Assembly (NCBI RefSeq): GCF_003417535.1
Contig: NZ_QVLS01000008.1
Location: 62,001-126,000, forward strand
Source of the DNA: Hydrogenophaga borbori
GTDB taxonomy: Bacteria; Pseudomonadota; Gammaproteobacteria; Burkholderiales; Burkholderiaceae_C
DNA length: 64,000 bases
Direction of reading: 5' to 3'
In this document: positions 27,932 through 35,837 of the stretch, piece after piece
Layout: every line of letters starts with the position of its first letter
How positions within the stretch are numbered: position 1 is the first letter of the stretch
Program-made: the position numbers and the translations under genes
The notes under the pieces: model-generated
Database searches by the model: none
Told to the model about the DNA's origin: nothing
What the model saw: the letters and a program-made list of their open reading frames with translations, nothing else

Positions 27932-28617
27932 TCGGTGCCCCGCGTGCCGTCCAGGCCCAGTTGCATCACCACCGCGTCCTCGCGCTGCAGCGCCGACAGC
28001 GGGTAGTAGCCACGGCGCACGCCCACCTCGCGAAAACCGCAGCGTTCATACAGCCGGCGCGCGGGCGCGTTGCTCTGGCGCACCTCCAGCCACAGCGACA
28101 GGGCGCCCTGGCCGCGCGACCACAGCGCCAGCGCGTCGAGCATGAAGCGCGCCCAGCCCTGGCGCTGGTGCGGCGGGTTCACGGTGAGGTTGAGCAGGTG
28201 CACCTCGTCCACGCCGGGCATGGCCACCAGGTAGCCGAGCAGCCAGCGGCCGTCGGGCCGGGGGGGCCAGGGGCTTTCGCCCGCGTGCGCTTCGCCGATC
28301 AGCATCACGGCCGGGTAGCCGGCCTGCAGCGAGTCGCGGAAGTGCCGCGGCGACCACGGGTGGCCGTAGGCGCTGGTCTCGACCGCGTGCACCGCGTCCA
28401 GGTCGGCCTCGGTCATGGGCGTGAAGGCGATGGCGCGCGCCTGGGCCTCCAGCGGCACGGGCAGGGTGTCCATGGGCGCGGGCCACAGGCCGGTGGCCCA
28501 TCCGGGCAGGGTGGCGGCCGCATCCATCGAGGGATGGCGCGGAACCGGCTTTGCCGGGCCGCTGGCATCGCCCCCTGGAGGGGGTGACGGGCAAAGCCCG
28601 GCGCGGGGGTGCTTCAT
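27928..28617 (-). CDS. rimI: Ribosomal-protein-alanine N-acetyltransferase RimI
   Basis: GNAT acetyltransferase. The core runs from FTPMTEADLDAVHAVETSAY through VDEVHLLNLTVNPPHQRQGW (acetyl-CoA pyrophosphate loop) to APARRLYERCGFREVGVRRGYY. RimI acetylates the N-terminus of ribosomal protein S18 in E. coli and is commonly beside tsaB. The ATG at 28617 overlaps the tsaB stop (ATGA), but the first 30 codons are formed by a hairpin repeat. ATG at 28527 or 28473 would give 199 or 181 residues, closer to the family length of about 150-165. The stop overlaps the glycosylase start by four bases. Confidence 0.85.
   Translation of the reverse strand: MKHPRAGLCPSPPPGGDASGPAKPVPRHPSMDAAATLPGWATGLWPAPMDTLPVPLEAQARAIAFTPMTEADLDAVHAVETSAYGHPWSPRHFRDSLQAGYPAVMLIGEAHAGESPWPPRPDGRWLLGYLVAMPGVDEVHLLNLTVNPPHQRQGWARFMLDALALWSRGQGALSLWLEVRQSNAPARRLYERCGFREVGVRRGYYPLSALQREDAVVMQLGLDGTRGTE
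28534..28612 (-). repeat. Intergenic-type hairpin repeat, copy 2
   Basis: Contains GCGGAACCGGCTTTGCCGG, CCGCTGG and the stem CCCCC-TGGA-GGGGG (28571-28584). It matches copy 1 at 10.5 kb closely in order and sequence. It sits between the tsaB stop and the likely ancestral rimI start. Confidence 0.6.
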
Positions 28618-29375
28618 GCGCCGGCCTCGCGTTCGGCCGTGGTGCGCGCGACCTTGTCGCGCACGTACAGCGGCAGGGCCTCGGCGGCGCCGACCGCGGC
28701 GCCCCGGGCCATCAGCGCCGGGGCCAGGCGCAGCAGGGCGTCGGCGGTGGGCAGGGCCGCGCGGCGGCGGCCGGGCGCGTCGCGCAGGGCGTCGGCGTAG
28801 GCCGCGAAGGCGTTGCCCGCGAGCAGGGTGCGGGTGCCGTCGGCCAGGCCCTGGTCGTGCAGCCAGCCCGCGAGGTCGGCGGGCGCGCACAGGCGGGGCG
28901 GGGCGAGGGCGACCGGCGATTCACCGTCGAGCGCGTAGGCCGCCACGTAGAGCTCGTCCATGCGCGCGTCGAGCAGTGCCACCAGGTGCGCGGGTGGCGC
29001 ATGGCCGTCGCCGGCGTCGTCGGCGCGGGCCTGCTCGGCCAGGGCCAGCAGGGTGTCGACGGGCAGGACGGGCAGGCCCTGGGGGTGCCGTGGCCCGCGC
29101 GTGCCATAGGCCAGGCCCTGGGCCACGGCGCAGGCGGTGCGCAGGCCGGTGAAGGAGCCCGGTCCGCGCCCGAAGGCGATGGCGTCCAGCCCGTCCAGCG
29201 ACCGGTCGGCCTCGGCCAGCAGGCGCCGCACCTGGGGCAGCAGTTCCAAGGACGCCTGGGCGCCGCCGGGACCCTGGAAGCGGTGCACGGCCTCGCCGAC
29301 CCGCCCCGAGCCCAGGGCCAGCGAGAGGGTGTCGGTGCTGGTCTCGATGGCCAGGAAGCACGGGGCGGCAGGCAT
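28614..29375 (-). CDS. tsaB: tRNA threonylcarbamoyladenosine biosynthesis protein TsaB
   Basis: Partner of TsaD and TsaE in making t6A37 in ANN-decoding tRNAs. The 253-residue ASKHA-fold protein begins FLAIETSTDTLSLAL and has the signature FGRGPGSFTGLRTACAVAQG near residues 66-85. The ATG at 29375 starts six bases after a GATAAT -10 element, so the message appears leaderless. It heads the coupled run tsaB-rimI-glycosylase. tsaC, another enzyme of the same pathway, lies 1.5 kb away. Confidence 0.94.
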   Translation of the reverse strand: MPAAPCFLAIETSTDTLSLALGSGRVGEAVHRFQGPGGAQASLELLPQVRRLLAEADRSLDGLDAIAFGRGPGSFTGLRTACAVAQGLAYGTRGPRHPQGLPVLPVDTLLALAEQARADDAGDGHAPPAHLVALLDARMDELYVAAYALDGESPVALAPPRLCAPADLAGWLHDQGLADGTRTLLAGNAFAAYADALRDAPGRRRAALPTADALLRLAPALMARGAAVGAAEALPLYVRDKVARTTAEREAGA

Positions 29376-29435
29376 CGGGCGATTATCGGCCACCGGCCTG
29401 GAGGGACTTGCCGGGGCCCGGCCGATAATCGCCCG
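29376..29435. promoter_or_regulatory. Divergent tsaB/dacB promoter with 16-bp inverted repeat
   Basis: Arms 29376-29391 and 29420-29435 are perfect inverted repeats that each contain a GATAAT-type -10 element (29382-29387 on minus, 29424-29429 on plus). Each -10 ends six to seven bases before the start codon of its gene, so both transcripts would begin at or next to the start codon. No good -35 is visible for either. Confidence 0.55.
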
Positions 29436-29436
29436 C

Positions 29437-30906
29437 GTGAACCGCTTCCTGTCGTCCCTGCTGTTGGCGCTGGCCATTGCCCTGCCGGCCTGTGCCCAAG
29501 GGCCTTCGCGCGAGGCGCTGCCGCCACCGGTGGCGGCGGCGCTGGCACGGGCCGAGGTGCCCGCCACCGCCTTCGCCGCCGTGGTGGTGCCGCTGGACGG
29601 CCATGAGGCGCGGGTGCGCCACCAGTCGGGGATGCCGGTCAATCCGGCCTCGGTGATGAAGCTGGTGACCAGCTACGCCGCCTTCGACCTGCTGGGCCCC
29701 GGCTACACCTGGAGCACGCGCTTCTACACCGACGGCCCGCTGGAGGCCGGCGCGCTGCGCGGCAACCTCTACGTGCGCGGCGGCGGCGACCCCAAGTTCG
29801 TGCTCGAGCGCATCCAGGAGGCCTTCGCCGCGCTGCAGGCGCAGGGCGTGCAGCTCATCCTGGGCGACATGGTGCTCGACAGCAGCGCCTTCGACCTGCC
29901 GCCCTACGACCCCGGCGCCTTCGACGGTGAGGCCCTGCGCCCCTACAACGCCGGACCCGACGCGCTGCTGGTGAACTTCAAATCGGTGGTGCTGAGTTTC
30001 CTGCCCGACGCGGCGGCGGGCGTGGCGCGCGTGGTCAGCGAGCCGCCGCTCGCGGGCCTGGCCATCGACGCCAGCGTGCCGCTGTCCAACGGCGCCTGCG
30101 GCGACTGGCGCGGCGGGCTGCGCGCGCGCTTCGACGACCCCGGCCGCATCGCCTTCCAGGGCCGCTACCCCCTGCGCTGCGGCGAGCAGAAATGGCCCGT
30201 GGCCTACCAGGACCCGGCCAGCTTCGCGGCGCGCGCCATGGAGGGCCTGTGGCGCGCCGGCGGCGGCCTGCTCACGGGCCAGGTGCGCGCCGGCCTCACG
30301 CCGCTGGACGCCAAGTTGCTGCTCGACGCGCCCTCGCTGCCGCTGGCAGACATCCTCACCGACGTGAACCAGTGGAGCAACAACGTGATGGCCCAGCAGG
30401 TGTTCCTCACGCTGGGCCAGCTGGCGCCGCAGGCCACGGCGCTGCCCGGCAGCGGGCCGCTGCCCTGGAAGCGCAGCGGCTTCGAGCAGGCGCGCACGGT
30501 GCTGGGCAACTGGTGGCGCCGCACCTTCGGCGAGCGCGTGCCCGCGCCCGTCATCCAGAACGGTTCGGGCCTGTCGCGCGACGAGCGCATCACGCCCGAG
30601 GCCCTGGCCCTGCTGTTGCGCCACGCGGCGCGCCACCCGCAGGCCGACGCCTTCGTCGGCACGCTCTCGCTGGCGGGGGTGACGGGCACGGCGCGCCGCT
30701 ACGCCGCCGATGAGCGCAGCCCGGTCTACGGCCACGCCTGGCTCAAGACCGGCACGCTGCGCGACGTCACCGGCGTGGCCGGCTACGTGAACGCGGCCAA
30801 TGGCGTGCGCTATGTGGTGGTGGCTTTCGTGAACCACCCCAACGCGCCGGCGGCGCGCCCGGCGCTGGAGGCGCTGGTGGAGTGGACCGCCCGGCTGGCG
30901 GATTGA
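29437..30906 (+). CDS. dacB: D-alanyl-D-alanine carboxypeptidase/endopeptidase (PBP4 type)
   Basis: Class C penicillin-binding protein that trims or cleaves peptidoglycan cross-bridges in the periplasm. The 489-residue protein has a signal peptide ending near PACAQG and all three active-site motifs: SVMK (72-75), SNN (314-316) and KTG (437-439), with the PBP4-type insert between the first two. The start is GTG at 29437, just behind a GATAAT element, so the message seems leaderless. It converges with tsaC, 4 bp apart. Confidence 0.94.
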   Translation: MNRFLSSLLLALAIALPACAQGPSREALPPPVAAALARAEVPATAFAAVVVPLDGHEARVRHQSGMPVNPASVMKLVTSYAAFDLLGPGYTWSTRFYTDGPLEAGALRGNLYVRGGGDPKFVLERIQEAFAALQAQGVQLILGDMVLDSSAFDLPPYDPGAFDGEALRPYNAGPDALLVNFKSVVLSFLPDAAAGVARVVSEPPLAGLAIDASVPLSNGACGDWRGGLRARFDDPGRIAFQGRYPLRCGEQKWPVAYQDPASFAARAMEGLWRAGGGLLTGQVRAGLTPLDAKLLLDAPSLPLADILTDVNQWSNNVMAQQVFLTLGQLAPQATALPGSGPLPWKRSGFEQARTVLGNWWRRTFGERVPAPVIQNGSGLSRDERITPEALALLLRHAARHPQADAFVGTLSLAGVTGTARRYAADERSPVYGHAWLKTGTLRDVTGVAGYVNAANGVRYVVVAFVNHPNAPAARPALEALVEWTARLAD

Positions 30907-30910
30907 GGGC

Positions 30911-31912
30911 TCAGGCCGCGGCGCGGCTCAAGCGGTCGCGCACGCCGTCCCACTCGGGGCCGTCGGGCGGCGTTTCCACCCAGATCAGGCGCACGCCGGT
31001 GGCGTCGAGTTCGCGCAGCACGGCGAACAGCTCGCGCGCGGCGTCCTCGGCGTCCTCGGGCATGCGACGGCGCGGCGTGCCGCGCGCGGTCTCGATCGGG
31101 CTGCGCGCGTACAGGGCGATGTGTCTGGCGTCCTCGCCCAGCACCTGGAAGGCGGCGCGCAGCTGTCTGGCGTCCATCAGCCGCACTTTGGCGCGCGGCG
31201 CGTAGTGCGATTCCAACGTGCCCGAGGCGCGCGGCGCGGCCCCGTCGCGCGCGCGCAGCGGCTGGCCGGCGATGGCCTCCAGCCGCGCCGGCGTGAGCAC
31301 GCCCGGGCGCAGCAGCACCGGGTGGCCGCGCGTGCAGTCCACGATGGTCGATTCGATGCCCACGGGGCAGGCGCCGCCGTCGAGCACCAGCAGCGCGTCA
31401 TCGGCCAGCGCAGCGAACTCCTCCATCACGTGCGCGGCGCTGGTGGGACTGACGCGACCGAAGCGGTTGGCGCTGGGCGCGGCCACGCCGTGCACGCCAT
31501 GCGTGGCGGCGGCGCGCAGCACGGCCTGGGCCACGGGGTGCGAGGGGCAGCGCAGGCCGACCGAGTCCTGCCCGCCGGCGGCCACGGCCGCGACCTCGGC
31601 GCGGCGCGGCAGGATCAGCGTGAGCGGGCCGGGCCAGAGCGCGGCGATCAGGCGCTCGGCGAAGGCCGGCACCTCGCGCGCGTAGTGGTCGACGGCGGCG
31701 CGCGGCGCATCGGCCGCGACGTGCACGATCAGCGGGTGGTCGGCCGGGCGGCCCTTGGCCTCGAAGATGCGCCGCACCGCGCTGGCGTTGTCGGCGTCGG
31801 CGGCCAGGCCGTAGACGGTCTCGGTGGGCAGGCCCACCAGGCCGCCGTCGGCCAGGCGCCGCGCGGCCTGTTCGATGGCCTCGGGCCGCGACGCGTCGAG
31901 CAGCAGCGGCAT
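30911..31912 (-). CDS. tsaC: L-threonylcarbamoyladenylate synthase (Sua5 type)
   Basis: Makes threonylcarbamoyl-AMP from threonine, bicarbonate and ATP, first step of t6A synthesis. The 333-residue protein has the YrdC domain (about 5-200; GLPTETVYGLAADA, then KGRPADHPLIVH, PSANRFGR and GIESTIVDC) followed by the C-terminal Sua5 domain absent from short TsaC forms. ATG at 31912 lies seven bases after the purK stop, so it is the last gene of purE-purK-tsaC. Together with tsaB, two of the four t6A genes are in this window. Confidence 0.94.
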   Translation of the reverse strand: MPLLLDASRPEAIEQAARRLADGGLVGLPTETVYGLAADADNASAVRRIFEAKGRPADHPLIVHVAADAPRAAVDHYAREVPAFAERLIAALWPGPLTLILPRRAEVAAVAAGGQDSVGLRCPSHPVAQAVLRAAATHGVHGVAAPSANRFGRVSPTSAAHVMEEFAALADDALLVLDGGACPVGIESTIVDCTRGHPVLLRPGVLTPARLEAIAGQPLRARDGAAPRASGTLESHYAPRAKVRLMDARQLRAAFQVLGEDARHIALYARSPIETARGTPRRRMPEDAEDAARELFAVLRELDATGVRLIWVETPPDGPEWDGVRDRLSRAAA

Positions 31913-31919
31913 GGCGGGC

Positions 31920-33158
31920 CTAGAGCGGCGGCAAGCCCAGCAGGGCCAGCGCTTTCGCGGCGGTGTCGCGCACCGCGGCCACCGTGGGACCGGTGATGTT
32001 GAGGTGGCCCATCTTGCGGCCCGGGCGGGCGCTGGCCTTGCCATACAGGTGCAGGTGCGTGCCGGGCAGGGCCAGCACCTCGTCCCAGGGGGGCGTGACG
32101 GGCGTGTCGCTGGCCTGCGCGTGCCGCGCGTTCGGGGCGAACCACAGGTCGCCCAGCAGGTTGAGCATGATGGCCGGGCTGTGCTGCACCGGCGCGCGCA
32201 GCGGCAGGCCGGCGACCGCGCGCACCTGCGCCTCGAACTGCGAGACGTCGCAGGCGTTCTGCGTGTAGTGGCCGCTGTTGTGCGGGCGCGGCGCCATTTC
32301 GTTGACCACCAGGTCCAGGCCGCCGCGGCCGTCGTCGACCAGGAAGTACTCCACGCAGAGCACGCCCACGTAGCCGAGCTGGCGCGCGATGGCCATGGTG
32401 GCGGCCTGCGCGCGCCGCGCCAGGGCGGGGTCGATCGCGCCGTCGTAGACCTCGGTGACGGCGAGGATGCCGTCGCGGTGCGTGTTCTTCTGCACCGGGA
32501 AGCTGACGCACTGGTCGTCGGCGCCGCGCGCCACGATGACCGAGCATTCGGCGCGCAGCGGCAGGAGGCGCTCCAGCACACAGGGCACCCGGCCCAGGCG
32601 GTCCCAGGCGGCGGCGAGTTCGGCGCGGTCCTTCACGCGGGCCTGGCCCTTGCCGTCGTAGCCCAGGCGCGCGGTTTTCAGGATGCCGGGCAGCAGCTCG
32701 GCCGCCACGGCGGCGAGCTGCTCGGGCGAGTCGATGCTGGCGTGGGGCGCGGGCCGCACGCCGTCGTTGTCGGCGGCGCAGCGCTCGAAGTGCGCCTTCT
32801 CGGCCGCCCGGTCCTGGGCAATGGCCACGCTGGCCGCGCCGGGCGCCACCGGCCGCAGCGCCGCCAGCGACGCCAGCGCGGGCGCCGGCACGTTCTCGAA
32901 CTCGGTGGTGATGGCGTCGCTGCACCGGGCCAGCTGGGCCAGGCCCTTCGGGTCGTCGTAGGCGCAGCGGATGTGGTGGTGGCTGATGAGGCCGGCCGGG
33001 CTGTCGGCGTCGGGGTCGAGCACGGCGGTGCTGAAGCCCATGGCTTGAGCGGCCTGCACGAACATGCGGCCGAGCTGGCCGCCGCCCATCACGCCCAGCG
33101 TGGCGGGGCGGCCCGAGGCGTCGGTGGCGCCGGGAAGCAGGGGGAGCGATGCGTTCAT
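31920..33158 (-). CDS. purK: 5-(carboxyamino)imidazole ribonucleotide synthase
   Basis: ATP-grasp enzyme that carboxylates AIR to N5-CAIR in purine synthesis. The 412-residue protein has the N-terminal nucleotide motif LGVMGGGQLGRMFVQAAQAM, the ATP-grasp core around VLERLLPLRAECSVIVARG, and metal/ATP ligands near LDLVVNEMAPRPHNSGHYT. The start ATG at 33158 overlaps by four bases (ATGA) the stop of a 31-codon open frame that spans a repeat and itself overlaps the purE stop. Its substrate partner enzyme PurE is directly upstream. Confidence 0.95.
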   Translation of the reverse strand: MNASLPLLPGATDASGRPATLGVMGGGQLGRMFVQAAQAMGFSTAVLDPDADSPAGLISHHHIRCAYDDPKGLAQLARCSDAITTEFENVPAPALASLAALRPVAPGAASVAIAQDRAAEKAHFERCAADNDGVRPAPHASIDSPEQLAAVAAELLPGILKTARLGYDGKGQARVKDRAELAAAWDRLGRVPCVLERLLPLRAECSVIVARGADDQCVSFPVQKNTHRDGILAVTEVYDGAIDPALARRAQAATMAIARQLGYVGVLCVEYFLVDDGRGGLDLVVNEMAPRPHNSGHYTQNACDVSQFEAQVRAVAGLPLRAPVQHSPAIMLNLLGDLWFAPNARHAQASDTPVTPPWDEVLALPGTHLHLYGKASARPGRKMGHLNITGPTVAAVRDTAAKALALLGLPPL

Positions 33159-33250
33159 GCGTTCATGCGGTCCGGCGCCGAGCCGCTGTCCGCCGGATCG
33201 GCCCCCTCGGGGGGCGGCGACCCACGCAGCGTTGGCGCATGGGGACTCAT
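33155..33250 (-). CDS. 31-codon linker ORF between purE and purK (possible coupling peptide)
   Basis: A start codon at 33250 overlaps the purE stop (ATGA), and its stop codon at 33155 overlaps the purK start (ATGA). The 31 codons run through hairpin repeat copy 3 and encode a Pro/Ala/Gly-rich peptide ([18 protein letters not shown] at the start) with no recognisable fold. I infer that it serves to carry ribosomes from purE to purK across the insertion rather than to make a functional peptide. Confidence 0.35.
   Translation of the reverse strand: MSPHAPTLRGSPPPEGADPADSGSAPDRMNA
33162..33245 (-). repeat. Intergenic-type hairpin repeat, copy 3 (diverged)
   Basis: Stem GCCCCC-TCG-GGGGGC at 33201-33215, flanked by CCGCTGTCCGCCGG on one side and ACGCAGCG..GGCGCA on the other, in the same order as copies 1 and 2 but with more differences. 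It fills the purE-purK gap. Confidence 0.5.
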
Positions 33251-33741
33251 GTATTGGGAGGAAGGGTCATGGCCCGCGCGGCCTCGGTCTGTTCGGCGCG
33301 GAAGGCCTGCAGTTGCTGACGCAGGACCGGGTCTTCGCCGGCCAGCATGGCCACCGCGAACAGGGCCGCGTTGGCCGCGCCGGCGGGGCCGATGGCGAAG
33401 GTGGCCACGGGCACGCCCTTGGGCATCTGCACGATGCTGTGCAACGAATCGACTCCGCTGAGGTGTTTGCTTGCCACGGGCACGCCCAGCACAGGCACCA
33501 CGGTCTTGGCGGCCAGCATGCCGGGCAGGTGGGCGGCGCCGCCCGCGCCCGCGATGATGGCCTTGAGGCCGCGCGCCGCGGCGGCCTCGGCGTAGGCGAA
33601 CATGTCGTCGGGCATGCGGTGGGCCGAGACCACCCGCGCCTCGTGCGCGACGCCGAACTGCTGGAGGATCTGCACGGCGTGCTGCATGGTGTCCCAGTCG
33701 CTGCTGGAACCCATGACCACGCCCACGGGGATGGGGTTCAT
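33247..33741 (-). CDS. purE: 5-(carboxyamino)imidazole ribonucleotide mutase
   Basis: Class I PurE converting N5-CAIR to CAIR. At 164 residues it is of normal length, with the motif [20 protein letters not shown] at the N-terminus (substrate phosphate site), [13 protein letters not shown] carrying the catalytic His, and [12 protein letters not shown]. It heads the purE-purK-tsaC unit. A TAAAAT element at 33783-33788 (minus) about 42 bp upstream is a likely -10. It is divergent from the cnoX-like gene. Confidence 0.96.
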   Translation of the reverse strand: MNPIPVGVVMGSSSDWDTMQHAVQILQQFGVAHEARVVSAHRMPDDMFAYAEAAAARGLKAIIAGAGGAAHLPGMLAAKTVVPVLGVPVASKHLSGVDSLHSIVQMPKGVPVATFAIGPAGAANAALFAVAMLAGEDPVLRQQLQAFRAEQTEAARAMTLPPNT

Positions 33742-33818
33742 GGAATCGGCTTTCGGCCCGCGGGGCCTCCGGTAAAGTGGCGATTTTACGTTTTGCCCCC
33801 AATTACCCGAGCGCAGCC

Positions 33819-34727
33819 ATGATCGACGTCACCATCGCCAACTTCGAAGCCGAGGTCATCGAGGCCTCGATGCAGACCCCCGTGCTGGTGGACTTCTGGG
33901 CCCCGTGGTGCGGTCCCTGCAAGGTCATCGGCCCCATCCTGGAAAAGCTCGAAACCGAATACGGCGGCCGCTTCAAGCTGGTGAAGGTCGACTCCGACCA
34001 GGAGCAGCAGCTCGCCGCGGCCTTCGGCATCCGCAGCATCCCCACCTGCGTGCTGCTCATGAACGGCCAGCCGGTCGACGGTTTCATGGGCGCGCTGCCC
34101 GAGGGCCAGGTGCGCGCCTTCCTCGACAAGCACGTGCCCGGCGAGGGCGAGCTCGTGGCCGAGGCCGAGGAAGCCGCCGCGCAGGAGGCGCTGGCCGACG
34201 GCGACACCGAGACCGCGCTGGAGCGCCTGCGCCAGGCCGTGCAGGCCGACCCGGAGAACGACGACGCGCGCTTCGACCTGGTGAAGCTGCTGCTGGAGCT
34301 GGGCGAAGACGACGAGGCCAAGGTGGCCTTCGCGCCCGTCATCGCCAAGGCCGCGGGCGTGCGCCGGCTCGACTCGCTCAAGCGCTGGATGGACGCGCGC
34401 GACGCGCAGGCCGAGGTGACCGAGCCCGAGGCCCGCATGGCCGCGCTGGACACGGCCATCGCCGCCAACAAGCGCGACTTCGACGCGCGCTTCGCCCGCG
34501 CGCAGCTGCTGATGGCCTACGGCCAGTGGACGGCCGCGATGGACGAGCTGCTGGAGATCCTGATGCGCGACAAGTCCTGGAACGACGAGCTCGCGCGCAA
34601 GACCTACATCGCGGTGCTCGACGTCATCGAGCCGCCCAAGCCCAAGGTGGCCGAAGGCCAGGTGCCCCCGGAGGACCCGACGGTGGCGAGCTACCGCCGG
34701 CGCCTGTCGTCCGTCGTGCTGAGCTGA
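33819..34727 (+). CDS. cnoX: Thioredoxin-TPR co-chaperone (CnoX/YbbN-like)
   Basis: A 302-residue protein with an N-terminal thioredoxin domain (1-108) and a C-terminal TPR region (about 125-300). The active site is WCGPCK with Cys31 and Cys34, so it is a redox-active form, unlike the E. coli protein, which lacks one of the cysteines. CnoX protects substrates from over-oxidation under bleach stress and hands them to GroEL or DnaK. The start ATG at 33819 fits [13 protein letters not shown], the usual beginning. It lies alone between purE and purC on the opposite strand. Confidence 0.9.
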   Translation: MIDVTIANFEAEVIEASMQTPVLVDFWAPWCGPCKVIGPILEKLETEYGGRFKLVKVDSDQEQQLAAAFGIRSIPTCVLLMNGQPVDGFMGALPEGQVRAFLDKHVPGEGELVAEAEEAAAQEALADGDTETALERLRQAVQADPENDDARFDLVKLLLELGEDDEAKVAFAPVIAKAAGVRRLDSLKRWMDARDAQAEVTEPEARMAALDTAIAANKRDFDARFARAQLLMAYGQWTAAMDELLEILMRDKSWNDELARKTYIAVLDVIEPPKPKVAEGQVPPEDPTVASYRRRLSSVVLS

Positions 34728-34810
34728 AGCGGGCGCTCGCGCGGCGCCGCGGCGCGGGCCGCGCCTCGCAGGCCGCGGCCATGCCCGGGGGGCGGGCCGG
34801 CGGTGAAGCC
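34728..34810. other. Convergent spacer between cnoX and purC
   Basis: GC-only sequence with several self-complementary runs (GCGCGGCGCCGCGGCGCGGG) but no T-tract on either strand, so an intrinsic terminator cannot be called with confidence. Confidence 0.3.
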
Positions 34811-35719
34811 TCAGCCGACCAGGCGCGTGAGCGCCTCGCGGTACTTCTCGGCGGTTTTCTCGATCACCTCGCGCGGCAGGCGCGGCGCGGGCGCGGTCTT
34901 GTCCCAGGGCTTGCCGTTCACCTTGGCGCTTTCGAGCCAGTCGCGCAGGTACTGCTTGTCGTAGCTGGGCGGGTTGCTGCCCACCGCGTAGCTTTCGGCC
35001 GGCCAGTAGCGCGAGCTGTCGGGCGTCAGCACCTCGTCCATCAGCACCACGCGGCCGGCGGCGTCCAGGCCGAACTCGAACTTGGTGTCCGCGATGATGA
35101 TGCCCTTCTCGAGCGCGATGGCGGCGGCCGCGCGGTAGAGCCGGATGGCGATGTCGCGGATCTGCGCCGCGACGTCGGCGCCCACCATCTCCACCGTGCG
35201 CTCGTAGGTGATGTTCTCGTCGTGCTCGCCCATGGCGGCCTTGGCGGCCGGCGTGTAGATGGGCTCGGGCAGCTGGGAGGCGTTGAGCAGGCCCTCGGGC
35301 AGCGGCACGCCGCAGACCGAGCGGCTCTCCTGGTATTCCTTCCAGCCGCTGCCGGCCAGGTAGCCGCGCACCACCGCTTCCACCGGAATGGGCTTGAGGC
35401 GCTGCACCAGCATGGAACGGCCCACCACCTGCGCCCGCTCGGCCGGCGTGACCACGCTCTCGGGGTCTTCGCCCGTGAGGTGGATGGGGCAGATGCCGAG
35501 CCCCTTGGGGCCCAGGCGGTCGAACCAGAACAGCGACAGCCTGGTGAGCAGTTCCCCCTTGCCGGGGATGGGCTCGCCCATGATCACGTCGAAGGCGCTG
35601 ATGCGGTCGGACGCCACCATGAGGATGCGGTCGTCGCCGACGGCGTAGTTGTCGCGCACCTTGCCGCGCGCAAGCAGCGGCAGCGACGTGAGGTTGGAGG
35701 TGTGCAGGGCGGAGGTCAT
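34811..35719 (-). CDS. purC: Phosphoribosylaminoimidazole-succinocarboxamide synthase
   Basis: SAICAR synthase of purine synthesis. The 302-residue protein is of the longer class and shows [16 protein letters not shown] near the N-terminus (ATP site), [19 protein letters not shown], the signature [17 protein letters not shown], and [20 protein letters not shown] with [17 protein letters not shown]. The start is ATG at 35719. The leader holds a perfect intrinsic terminator 28 bp upstream, behind an extended -10 promoter, suggesting regulation by attenuation (see findings). Confidence 0.96.
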   Translation of the reverse strand: MTSALHTSNLTSLPLLARGKVRDNYAVGDDRILMVASDRISAFDVIMGEPIPGKGELLTRLSLFWFDRLGPKGLGICPIHLTGEDPESVVTPAERAQVVGRSMLVQRLKPIPVEAVVRGYLAGSGWKEYQESRSVCGVPLPEGLLNASQLPEPIYTPAAKAAMGEHDENITYERTVEMVGADVAAQIRDIAIRLYRAAAAIALEKGIIIADTKFEFGLDAAGRVVLMDEVLTPDSSRYWPAESYAVGSNPPSYDKQYLRDWLESAKVNGKPWDKTAPAPRLPREVIEKTAEKYREALTRLVG

Positions 35720-35746
35720 GGCGCGGTAGGAGTCGGAGGCAAGAAA

Positions 35747-35774
35747 AAGGCCCGTTGAACGCTCAACGGGCCTT
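35747..35774 (-). terminator. Intrinsic terminator in front of purC
   Basis: Perfect 12-bp stem (35747-35758 with 35763-35774) with a 4-base loop. On the minus strand the hairpin is followed by TTTTTCTT. It can stop transcription coming from the acyl-CoA ligase-Bug unit, but it also lies downstream of the apparent purC promoter and 28 bp before the purC start. Confidence 0.85.
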
Positions 35775-35789
35775 GCGCAGTTCGGCCGG

Positions 35790-35798
35790 ATTATCGCA
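35790..35798 (-). promoter_or_regulatory. Extended -10 promoter candidate for purC
   Basis: On the minus strand this reads TGCGATAAT, an extended -10 (TGn plus GATAAT). Transcription would begin near 35783, just before the terminator hairpin. No convincing -35 is present at 17 bp. Confidence 0.5.
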
Positions 35799-35837
35799 AG
35801 TTGGCGCGGCCGCCGGGGCAATGCCCGACCCGGGCCC

